Below, one piece after another: positions 1-12,200 of a stretch of 64,000 bases of DNA (positions are counted from its first letter, which is position 1; every line of letters begins with the position of its first letter). A program made the position numbers and the translations under genes. This DNA comes from Hippopus hippopus. Its lineage: Eukaryota > Mollusca > Bivalvia > Cardiida > Cardiidae. The notes below the pieces were generated by a model. The model had not been told where the DNA came from, did no database searches, and was given only the letters and a program-made list of their open reading frames with translations. The stretch is from contig OX328096.1 in assembly GCA_946811185.2 (NCBI GenBank), forward strand, positions 46,390,252 through 46,454,251, written 5' to 3'.

Positions 1-58
1 ATTGAGGGCATCGTATCTCATTGGAGACAGGACCTCTTTAATGGGAGTGTTTTTATGT
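1..58 (+). mobile_element. 3' UTR fragment of a non-LTR retrotransposon
   Basis: Contains CTCATTGGAGACAGGACCTC and TTTAATGGGAGTGTTTT, which recur at about 6435-6473 in the 3' part of the element at 5065-6927. Only this short piece lies in the window. Confidence 0.6.
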
Positions 59-75
59 TATTTTTTTTTTACAAG

Positions 76-253
76 GCGAAAAAAGGACAGACCTTGATTA
101 TGGAACATGTAAAGGTGCATGGGGGAAATGCAATGCTTCAGAGTGTGACTACACTGTGATCTGGTCATTTATGGATGACTGTATGTGGAGGTGTCCTCAA
201 ATTTAACCAGTGACCAGTGGATTGCTCTTGGAGTGTCTGAAGATGAGAATATG
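76..253 (+). CDS. DOMON-like exon with a frame break
   Basis: A T-rich tract and ACAAG acceptor precede the exon; a GTATCG donor follows. The first part enters in phase 1 and reads DYGTCKG...CDYTVIWSF; the second part, one frame over, reads [20 protein letters not shown]. The WIALGxSEDxxM ending and preceding YTVIWS strand are typical of DOMON domains, extracellular beta-sandwiches that bind haem or sugar. The two parts join only if one base is missing around 165-180; as written, the upstream frame stops at about 215. This is either an assembly/read indel or a real lesion. With the second frame the exon ends in phase 0, matching the next exon. Confidence 0.6.
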
Positions 254-3200
254 GTATCGTAATGTTACTCTTTACTAAACAACAAAACTTTAGACTTGTC
301 AAAGTGGGTGTATAAATATTGGTGGGAAAGGAAAAATACTGGTTACAAGCAATTTGTCTTTTTTCCAAAATGTTTTTGAAAGTCTTCTTTTGTGTATCAA
401 AAAAACCCTTGATTGTGTTGTAAAGGATAAACTCTATGCAAGAGTGATCAAACGACCATGAGAAAGAAGGCTTTTGAAAAAATTTTGGGAAAAAAAGGAC
501 AAATGCTGCTAACCAGGTCATTACAACTTTGGATCATTTGAGAAAGAGGTAACTGTTTACCAGATATCAGAATTTTAGGCTGTTACAAGTTAATAGCAAT
601 AATTGCAGATGATGAATAAGGTGTAGCTTCAATGATGGAATTTGTTTGCGTACAGGAAGAAGACGTTGTTGGAAAGGGAGAAAATGCTAGTTGCCAGCAT
701 TTACTTATTTTCCTACAATGTTTTCTTAAGTCTTCTCCCTTAGAGCTGTAAAAACAAAGGATTGTTTGGAAATGGGTTAAGTGTTGAGGTATTTTGATGT
801 AGATGTAACTCGGATTGAATAATTTCTTTTGTAATTCTGAAGGCCTCAGTTTGTCATCTCCAGCAAAGCTTTGTAACAATATTAGGTCATTTAAGTCTGT
901 ACAAAAGTGGAAGGGGATTTATTCAGCAAAATTTAAACCCATAAAGCACTGGAACTGATTGAAGTTGGTTTTTCAGACAGTGTAGATCAAGATCAGACTG
1001 GACAGTATTGCAGTCTGATTTTTGATCTACACTGTTCACTACTCTATTACATATTCTGGCCAAAACAACAATGAAAAGAAAGCATTTTGGATGTTTTTCG
1101 TCATTGAAAAGGTCCATTTCATTAGTTCAGGGTTCTAAGTTAGATATTTCCAGAATAAGCCATCCTCTTGGTTGATCCTCAAATATAAGAGTAGATTCAG
1201 ATTTTAACGTGTACTGCAACCACAAACCAAGGTATACCTGAATTCTTGAAAACATTTTACCTCTTAATTAGCAAAAGTCCTTGTAATCTGAAGCATGTCT
1301 CACAGACAGTACACATTGGATTACTGACAGTACACATTGGAAAAGTCTGTTGATGTCAAACTTTGTTCATGTTATGTAGGTAGCAGCAAAAAGCTTTTAT
1401 AATGGTTATAAGAAAGTTTTAAATCTACGGATGTTGCATGAAAACTTTTGGCACAGTTGGAGTTAATGTAGTTAACATCAAGCTTCACTTAAGATGCAGC
1501 CTGATATAAGATAAAATCTATCAAGGAAACTTTGCCACAATTTTTTTCAAAAGTGGTCAGCTGCAAGGAGAAAAAGTCATTTGATGGAGATAATGTGTTG
1601 TTAACATTTCAGGAAAATACATCTGTCATTTTGAGCTACCTATCTAGCCCAGATAGTCCAGTGGTTATGGAAGGGTAAGTGTTCAAAAATGTTTAGTAAC
1701 TGAAACAGCATTTACTTGAAACAACTTGAAAAAGAATTACTTTTTAACATCATTGTTACACACTGTTCAATTCTTTTGGTCTTATAAAGGCTTTGAATGT
1801 CTTTGAGGGAATGAGAATTATATTTTTTTAGCTCCACTGGCCGAAGGCCAGCGGGCTTATGTCATGGCCTGTTGTCCGTCGTGCATCCGTCCATCCGTCC
1901 GTCCGTCCGTGCGTTAACTTTTTTTTAAAACGTCTTCTTCTCTGAAACTACCCATCCAATTTTGATGAAACTTCACAGAAATGATCCTGCCATGGTCCTC
2001 TTCAGAATTTCTTGAAAGAATTTAATTCCTTCAAAAACTCTGGTTGCCATGGCAACAAAACTGAAAAATTTTGAAAATCTTTGAAAATCTTCTTGTCTGA
2101 AACCGTAAGGCCAAGGGCTACCAAATTTGGCATGTAGCTTTATCTAGTGGACCTCTACCAAGTTTCTTCAATTTATAGCCCTGGGGTCAAAATTGGCCCC
2201 GCCCCGGGGGTTACAAGTTATACATGGGCTTATTTAGGGAGAACTTTAAAATTCCTCTTCTACCTAGCCATAGGGCCTAGAGCTACCAAATTTGGCATGT
2301 AGCTTTATCTAGTGGACCTTTGCCAAGATTGTTCAAATTATAGCCCTGGGGTCAAATTAGGCCTTGCCCGGGGGTAACAAGTTTTACATGGGCTTATATA
2401 ACAAGTTTTACATGGGCTTATATAGGGAGAACTTTAAAATTCTTCTTTGACCTAGCCATGGGGCCTAGGGCGACCAAATTTGGCATGTAGCTTTATGAAA
2501 TGGCAATATTTAGGTTTTTATTATTTACATGAAAGTTTCATTTAATTTATTTAGCAGAATAAGGATTCAGAGGTCTGCTACATAACAAACAAAGATACTG
2601 CCCTTAAAAATACAATGATATGCTCAGTCACAAAAAGAAATTCAAAATGAAAGCACAGCTCCAGATAAGAGAGAGTGATCATATTCTAAATCCATTATTT
2701 CTCGTTCAAACCCTATGTTGTGGGTTACATATTTCAGATTCTTTGCTAAAAATTTGATCTGGCAATGGACATGGCTGCTGTGGGCTTGGCTTTATTAAAG
2801 ATTATAACTGGTTATATGATTTAAGTTTACATACTGATAAAAGGAAATAACTCTTGTTCTGTCCATGCAAATATAAATGCACTCAAAACATTGCTGTTCC
2901 AGTACATTATAATTTATAGTCTACATCTTTTTTCCTTGCTTCAAAGTATGGTGGAGAATTTTAAAATCTTCTTGTCTGAAACCATAAGGCCCAGGGCTAC
3001 CAAATTTGGCATGTAGCTTTATCTAATGGTCCTCTATCAAATTCCTTCATATTATAGCCCTGGGGTCAAAATTGGCTCTGCCTTGGAGATCACAAGTTTA
3101 ACATGGGCTTATAGGGTGACTGTAATTTAGAATAGTAATCAAGGGAAATAACTCCTGTTATACAAGATAAAGTTTGTTACTATTTACCTCCCTTGATTAT

Positions 3201-6200
3201 CAAACTGCAGTTATACGTTGTTGGAGTTTGGTATTCAAGTTTTTTGGAGAGGAAATGTTCTGTTTTAAGAGAGAGTTTTTTTTAACTGTATTTTTTTTTA
3301 CTGTACCAAGTTTAAAGCCATTGCAAAAAGACAAATTGAATGTAGCTTAAATGACTATTTCTGTCCTTGATAGTTAGGAAACGTTGTGGGAAAAGGAGTA
3401 AATACTGGATGACAACATGTCCTATTCTTACGATGTTTTTGAAAGCCTTCTCTTTCAGGGTCATTAACACTTTGATTTGTGTAGTAAAGGGTTAAAAAGC
3501 CAGTGGAGCGATACAGGGCCATCATGGCCCTCTTGTTTTTTGTTACTGTTTCATTCAGACAAAGAGAAGTTTTAGAAACTATTTACTTGAAACCATCTTT
3601 TGTCTTCATAACTGTAGCTGTTGAAGTGTACAAAAAATCTGTTTGTGTAGTTTTTGACATTTGAATTGCCTTGCATAGTAAATTACCGGTATGACAACTG
3701 GGAGTAAACAAAATCAGTAATTGTAAAGATTTTTCTTTATACCTTTTACTTAGAGAGTTATAAGACATTGATAACCAGGTTTAAATTTTTACAAAACAAT
3801 CCCTGGCATTAATGACTGTGAGGAGGAGGGCCTTGAAAAAACATCATCAGAAAAAGAGAAACCACTGGTCTCGAGCATTTTCTCCTTTACCCACAATGTT
3901 TTCTACAAATTGCGAGCAGAATTCCATCTTTTGCACCACATTTAATGTGTCATCTACAGATGCTTTCAATTTGGACAAATGTAAAATGTTGTCATCTGGT
4001 AAAAAGTTAACAGTGCAAGGTGCATTAACCCCAGCAATATTTATTGCCTCAGTGAAAGGTATACCTCTACAACAACTTGTGGATGTCAGTAATTATCATA
4101 TCTCATTCTTTTACAGGTTGATCAACAATATGAATCAGTTCACAGAATATGACGTCATTGTTGTGAATTCAATTGCAGTAATGGAGAAAAATGGGACTGT
4201 CACTTTCTCCTTCCATTCAATGCAAAATGTATCCTGTTTATACCTGTCAATATTTGTTGGGGATATAGTAGTAGTTGATGGAAATGCAACAGTTGACATG
4301 AACAGTGTTGAGAAAGAAATGTTTCCAGTCAGGCTTTGTTTTGATGAGTGCAAACCTTTAAGTAAGTTGTCATCACTACATGAACTATCTCTAGATACAA
4401 GAAAAACAACTGATAAAGATGAAATAAGATAACTTAAAAAAAAAAGTAAGCAGAAAAAGGGGAAAGGCTTTCAATATGTAAAAAAAAACCCCAGGATCTT
4501 TGTTTCATTTCTGAATCAATTTTCCAACCGACCAGCATGCAGAGCTGTTGCCTTAGAAAAAGATGACAAAACTACAGTTTTCTGATTAAAAAAATATTTT
4601 GTTATCAGCATTTTCTCCTCTTCCACAATACTTTTAAAACTTTTCTCTTACAGTCCATAAAATTTCAGGATTTTTCGGTAGTTTGTTAAATATTGCATGA
4701 ACTAATTTCAGGTGATGACTACTGTTTTTATACTTTTGAACGGTATAAGAATCGTTATGACCCGATTATGAACAGTACAAATGTGACAGATGTTGAGGAA
4801 TGCATTGTTCTGTGTCAGCATGACCCAGACTGCTACAGGGTTGTTTTACAACCTGACTTACTGTGTAAACTTTTTGGAAACATGCCTGTTACCAACATTA
4901 CAGATGAGGAAGGATGTCTATACATAACCAAGAAATGCAACAATGGTATGTAAGCACTTATGAGTTTTTATTTTCTGTTTACATTATTTCTTACCTCACT
5001 GGTTCTCATGAGTAGATTGAACATTTTAAGAACAAAATAGATATTGCAAAATTCTTTTCTAAGCTATTCATCACGAAGGTCTATGACTGGTACTTGGAGC
5101 TTTTCAGAACTTCTCCCATTAACAGCCTGTATGTCGAGGCTAAACAACCGTCTCTTTCATTTAGGAGGAAAAAACTGTCTCTTAAGTACATTTTAAAACT
5201 CAAGTCCAATCCATCTAACCCTGCATATAAAGTCGTTTTTAACCCCCAGTACAAAATTCTTTTTGAAAGAAAGCCAAATGCCATTTCTCCATTTGGTATT
5301 CGCATGGACCCATTTCCAGATAATCTTTGTATAGATACTGAATCTATTGCCCACTACAAAATCCCTGACGCTCCTCCTTGGACACAAAATTGTGCTGAAT
5401 TTCGTTTTGACCTTGCCTCTTTTAAAAAATCAGAAACAGATTGGAGAGTCTTTCATTCAAAGTACAGAGAGCTAAAGGAACACTATTTTTCCTTCAAACC
5501 CATCTATACAGATGGCTCTAAAGATGGTTGCAGCCGCAGCTGTCTATGGAGAAAGGGAAAAAAAATGCCGCCTCCTTGACAAATCTTCTATCTTTTCTGC
5601 TGAAACAACTGCCGTTGATCTTGCCCTTGACTTAGTAGAAAACTCCAAGTCTGATCGTTTTATCATTTTTTCTGACTCTCGATCAGTCTTGTAGGCCCTC
5701 CTGAACCAGAAGTTTGAGATCCCTTTAGTTTGCCATGTTCTTGAAAGTATCAATTTAATTTCTTCTTTAAAAAGACTAGTCTTCTGCTGGCTTCCAAATC
5801 ATATTGGCATCAGAGGCAATGAGAAAGCCGATAATATTGCCAAAACTGCTCTTGATCTGCCTGTTTCTAATCGAAAGGTCCCTTACACTGATTATAAGTC
5901 TTCCGTTTCAAGCTACATCCAATCTTCAAGGCAATCCCAGTGGAACAGAGACATCTTTAACAAGCCTCGCTCAGTTAAACCTTCTCTTGGGGAATGGTAC
6001 CCTGCTTACAGGTCTGAAGAGGTTGTAATTGCTCGCATTCGAATTGGACATTCACGGTTGACACATTCCTGGTTATTGAACAGAGAAGATGCACCTGAAT
6101 GTATTCCATGCAATCAACCTTACACTTTACAGCTTTCTGGATTGCATTGATTTTCAGGCAATCCGAGCAAAGCATTTCAGTGCAGATAGTATGTGTAACC

Positions 6201-9200
6201 TTTTTGATACTGTCGGCATCGAACCAATTATTTCCTTTATTAAAGAGATTGGTATTTACCCAAAGTTATGATACCTCTCTTGCACTTACCTCCCCTCTTT
6301 GTCTTGACCCCCATGTGTAGTATCTTTCTTCTACCCATGTAAATCCCCTATCTTAACCCCTTATACCTTGTTTGTCATATGACTCTGGCTAGCATTTGCC
6401 ATTTGCTAGGAAAATAAGGCTCTTGACATCTTCTCTTATTGGAGACACAACCTCTTTAATGGGAGTGTTTTGATCCCATTTGAGGGTTCCACACTTTGTC
6501 AAATTTAAGCTCTCATTTCCTCAGAGCTACTATTCATAGTCTTAACCTTTTATTTAAGACTTTTGAGTAGGCAGGGATTGCCCAGCCACTCAATAGTTGA
6601 TTTTATGATATTAAAGATTACACATAATCCTTCTTCATTCAAAGACCTTTTAATATCTTTTAAATCTTTGCTGAAATCCTTTTATTAAAATCTTAACTTC
6701 ATCACTTTAAACTTCTGAGTGGATAGGGATTGCCGTGTCACTCAATTCTGTCTTGAATGCATATCAAGATTACACAAATCATAATCCTTCTTAATTCAAC
6801 CCTTTTTGACTGTCATCATTTTGTTTAAATATCTTTTAGCTCAAAATTCTACTTTACTCATTTTTTAATATAGATATGCGCGCTAAATGACCAAAGCTGT
6901 CGATGCGCCATAAAACGACATTCATTCATTCTTTTCTAAGCATAGGGAGACCCTGTTTTTAGCTCTACTGGCTGAAAGCCACCAGAGCTTATGTCATGGT
7001 ATGATTTCAATCATCTGTCCATCCGTCCGTCTGTCGATCTGTCTGTCTGTCTGGTCAGATTTTCGTGAAACTTGCACAGTTTGTTTATCTCATCAATAGT
7101 TTGAACCCTATAGATTTTGAAAAAAATCTGTCAATCAGTGTGGGAAAAGTAGCCATTTAAAGTTGAAAATTACTATTTCTTGCATAGGCCATGAAGTCTG
7201 CATTTTTGATCCAGTTCTTTTGAAACTTCCAAAGATTATTTGATTCATCAAGGGATTAAACTCTATTAAAGGTGAAGAAAATCTATTGATCAGTCTAGGA
7301 AAAGCAGCCATTTGATGACTTACTATTGTTTACTCAACAAAGTCAACAATTTTAGTCACATTTTTTTTAAATTTGCTAGGATTGTTGAATACCATGTGTA
7401 CTGAAACCCTATCAAATTTGGCCGGATTCCAAACAATTTTGAGAAATTGTACTGTAATTTTTTTCACTTTTTGTTCAATTTACCATGCCTACTAATGCTG
7501 TCTTAGTAGGTTCAAGCCCAGTTGCAAGAACATCCCCCCTTTTTAGCTCACCTGAGCATAAAGTGCTCAAGGCCAGCTTTTGTGATCGTGCTGTGTCTGG
7601 CGTGCGTCGTCCTTCGTCTGTCCTCAACTTTTACCTTGTGTACGCTCTAGAGACCACATTTTCAGTCTGATACCCATGAAACTTGGTCAGAATGTTTGCC
7701 TTTATAATATCTCAGACGAGTTTGAAAATGTGTCATGTCAGGTCAAAAATTAGGTTACTAGGTCAGATCTTAGAAAAACCTTGTGTATGCTTTAGAGGCC
7801 ACATTTTCAGTCAAATACTCATGAAACTTGGTCAGACTGTTTGTCTTGTTGACATCTTGGATGAGTTTGAAAATGGGTCAGGTCGGGTGAAAAACTAGGT
7901 CACTACCTGTAGGTCAAACCTTAGAAAAATCTTGTGTACGATCTAGAGGCAACAATGTAAGTTCAATACTCATGAAACTTGGTCAAGATGTTTGTCTTGA
8001 TGACATCTTGGATGAGTTTAGAAAAAGATTGTGTACAAGCTGGAGGCCAAAATTTCAGTCCAATAATTATGAAAGCTTGTTAGAATGTTTGTCATAATAT
8101 ATGTATCTAGAAAGAGATTTAAAATGGATCATGTTTGGTAAAAAGGCTCAGGTGATCGACTTCATGGCCATCATGGCCCTCTTGTTTGGTGTGTGTATTG
8201 TCTTTTTCCTTTTTACATTATGAATTCATAATGTATGCTAGCAAAAAAGCAAAATCACTGCCAGTAGAGCGATTTCAGGCCCTTCAAGGGCATCTATTTT
8301 TTTTTTTGTGGGGGGGAGGGTCTTTCGATGTGACACTCTAGAAACTTTACCTAGTACTGGTGAAATCTAGGTAACATGTAAATAAGTGAACTGTTGCCAT
8401 GGTATAACTGTATTACTGAAATAATGTTTAAAGTGGCTTAAAACACAATTTAATTTTCTTACCATATTTGTGGTCAAGCAAACCCTGTCTCTGGTCAAGC
8501 CATTGCTGTGAATTCATCCCAGTACCTAAAGTATTGCAAGTGGGAAAAAATGTATTATCAGGGTGTGCAAGAAAGTCAAGAAGAAATCAGAAATGAGGAA
8601 GAATTTTTACGTGATATTGCACAGGTTTAACCCTTTACCAGATGGCAAATTTTCAGACTTGTCCAAACTAAAAGCATTTGTGGATGACAAATAAACTGTG
8701 GCTAAAATGAAGGGATTTTTATGTCAAAGTGTAGAAAGCAATGTGTGAAAAGGAGAAAATGCTAATTACCAGCATTTTCTTCTATCTAACAATGTTTTCA
8801 AAAGCTTTCTTCTTCAGAGTCCTTAAAGCTCAGGATTGTTTGATAATGGGTTAACTTTATCACATATTTGAGGATTCAAAAATACTTAAATTTGAACTTA
8901 AGATAAAAACTCTTGCCCAATCTTTAAAATTATAGACTTGTCCAAGCTCAAAGCATTTGCAGATGAAAAATCAGAAGTGGCACAAATGATGTTTTGCCCT
9001 TAACACAGTAGATAACATTGCAGGAAAAAGAGAAGATACTGGTTTCCAAAATTTTTAACTAGGCTGTTTGGAAGAAAACAACAAGCTATTGTCATAGCCC
9101 TGGTAGCAGTATCTGTTTCGTTATCTGCATCATTGGCGTTGTGCAAAAACTTTGACATTTTGCGATTCCTCTGTTATTACGAAAGATATTTTCTCGAAAT

Positions 9201-12200
9201 TGAACGAGTTGTTTACTATCAAAAGGGAAACTTACACAAAGGCAGGCAAGCATCAAAATAGTTTTGACACAATTATGCCCATTTTTTACTTATTATTTTC
9301 ACTGGAAATCAAGCTTTTCAAGCATTGGTACCTACATGCGGTGCTCTGTTTACTTTCCACAATGTTTTCAAAAGCCTCCACTGCTAGGAATGTTGAAACT
9401 TGGGATTGTGTAGTAAAGTGTTAAAAAGCTTTCTGATTTGGAGCAGTGACAGTTTCAGTTTCATTTGCTTTTAGATAAAGAACAGAAATGTAACACATTC
9501 GTTGAGACAGAACTGCTGGACATCAGCTACACAGATGGTTTGTATAAAGAGGAGGATTCTGTTGATTGTGAGCTACAATGTTTCCAAGATTCTGAATGTG
9601 TGTCATCCATGGTATATCAGGGTAGCTGCTACTTGTATAATACAGAGATACCTTTGAATAATGTATCTGCAGAACTGACTACAAAAGTTTGTGGCAACAG
9701 TAAGTGAATTTATACTTTCGTGTTATTTTGCTTATCATTTTTAGATTGGCTTTCTTTGAAGAAAATAACAAGATATTGTCATAGCTCTGTCAACATCCCC
9801 AAAAAACTTTGACATTTAATAATACGGTTTACTTCTAACTCGGGCTATCTGTTCATGATCAAAAAGTTAAACCAAATCAAAAGACCAGGTAACCTTTAAA
9901 ATATTTTTACACAGTTGTGTCCTTTTTTTTTTTTCATCTTCCATGTTTTAAAAGCTTTTTTCCTAAGGGATCTTTAAAAGTTGGGATTGTGTGGAAAAGG
10001 ATTAATGGTATTTTTAAAAAAAAAATCACTTTTACACTGCCCACAACAATGATGGTGGGTGGGGGGATCAGCTGGAATCAGGTTGTCCTTCCTACCATGG
10101 AAACTTGTGTACCTGCAATTTTCGGTATGATTTGGAGATCATTACAGAAGTTTTAACTTTTACCTGATCCAGTGACAAGGCAACCAGTGGCTAGGCATTT
10201 TTCTTAAAAATGAGAAAAGCTAATGCTTGTTAGAAGGATTGCTCTTTTCTGGTTTGATCTTGTCCAAATCATACCAATTTTCCTTTGATATTTATCCTGT
10301 TAGCTTGTTCAAAATGTGGTAGCAAATAAAAAAAAGGTCTAATTTCTTTACCTGAATTCTTTACCAGACAATAAAAGTTTAGACTTATCTTGTTGTGTAA
10401 AGGGTGCAATTTGTGCATACCAGCATTTTGTCCTTTTTCCGACAATGTTTTCAAAATGCTTCTTTTTCAGATTTACTAAAATTTGGGACTGTTTTACAAA
10501 GGGTTAATTCTGTGTGTGTTACAGGAACTAGAACAAGCTGTAAGTTTACTCCAATTCACGGTTACCATGGTGGTCTGAAACAGTATAATGATGTCCCTGT
10601 GGCCATGGCAGATCAATGTGTTGAAGTCTGTTCTTTAGATGACAACTGTGATGTGGTTTCTGCAGTTCCTGTCACATATAATAAACCAGCCATACACTGC
10701 AGTCTGTATAGACTTGATCACTTTAGTAAAGAAGCCCATCCTGGCACAATGACCTGGTACAAAACATGTAGTTCTGGTAGGTTTTTATCTTTAGCTTGGC
10801 TGTTTTCAAAGAAAACCTTGCTGTAGGCCTGTAGTTGTCTGTGCTGTTTTTTCATCAAGGTGCAAAAACTTGGACATTTTACAAAATCCCTTCTGTATTG
10901 ATGATATTTACATCAAACTTGGACAAGTTGGTAAAGGGAACACATACAAGAAGGGAAGGTAACCATCAAAATATTTTCAACACATTTATGCCCCTTTTTT
11001 GACTTAGAACTTTCACTTAAAATCAAATCAGCATTGGCTCCTGCTTGCAGTGCTTTTGTTTTTGACATTTATTTTCAACTTGAAGTCAAATATTTCAGTC
11101 ATACCCTTTGATCATCTTATGTAACATTCTTTGTAAAATGACCTTGAAATTACAAAATTCTACTGCCTGATATTGTCCATTGCGTAAGAAGTTACAGGAG
11201 GGATGAAAATTGTGAACATGTTTGGATGTAGAATTAGATTATTACATTTTAAACAAGTTAGAACAAGTTTCTAGAAATTAGGATTATCAATTAGAAAAAT
11301 ACTGATAATCAACATGAACTAATGTTTGATATATCAGCACAGTAATGTGGAGGCTTACTGGCAAATAGAGAAATTGCTGGTACTGAGATTTTATCGTATT
11401 TTTTTTTTCAAGAATATATTGTGACAGATGCAATATTTGGTGCAATATTTTCAAATGTCATCAGCTGCAGATGCCATAGGATTTGTGCAGAACATGAGGA
11501 AAGTGAAATGAATATTTATGATGGTGTAATTTCCTTTATCTAAATAGCACAGTGTGTCATGAAGAAGGACTCTGGGATCTTCTATAACACATTATACTCT
11601 TGGACATATGTGGGATCAGCTTGGTTGTGTTCCCAGTCCTGTCTGCAGGAGGATTTGTGTGAGATGGGACTTTACAAAGCAGCAGATAACTATGCTGGTG
11701 GACTGTGTCATTTGTATTCCAGTGAATTGACTGAGACTTCATTTACAGGAATTGTTTATAAGAAGCACTGTGGAGAAGGTATTTTTTTGATATTACTAAA
11801 TATTCATATCAGGTTTTAATCTTTAGGCTACCAAGTGCAACTTGGCATGTTTTAGCAGATTAATCTTTAGGCAGGGATCGTATATAACATGTTATATACA
11901 ATCCCTGCTTCAGGCTACTAATTACAACTTAGCATGTTTTAGCAGATAATGTAAACCCAAGATCACACTGCACATCATGTGCAGTCTGATATTTGATCTA
12001 CACTGTTGGATATGATGATTTTTTTCACAGGCGAAAAGAACTTTAGAGATAAAATATTTGGGATCTTACTATTTGATGAAGGTTTTCATTTGATTTATGT
12101 AGCAGTTTAACCCATTTACAAAACAATCTCATGTTTTATCGACTCTCATGAAGAAAGCTTTGGAAAACATGGTGTGAGAAGGAAAGACTGCTTGTAATCT

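Noticed and set aside
3812..4116. Apparent protein start ([10 protein letters not shown]) upstream of exon 4117
   Set aside because: The 5' part is a family A MITE and ordinary intron; a TTTTACAG acceptor at 4116 with the correct phase marks the true exon start.
5094..6028. Frames at 5094-5579, 5512-5694 and 5804-6028 as host genes
   Set aside because: They are pieces of the RNase H region of a truncated retrotransposon with a 14 bp target duplication.
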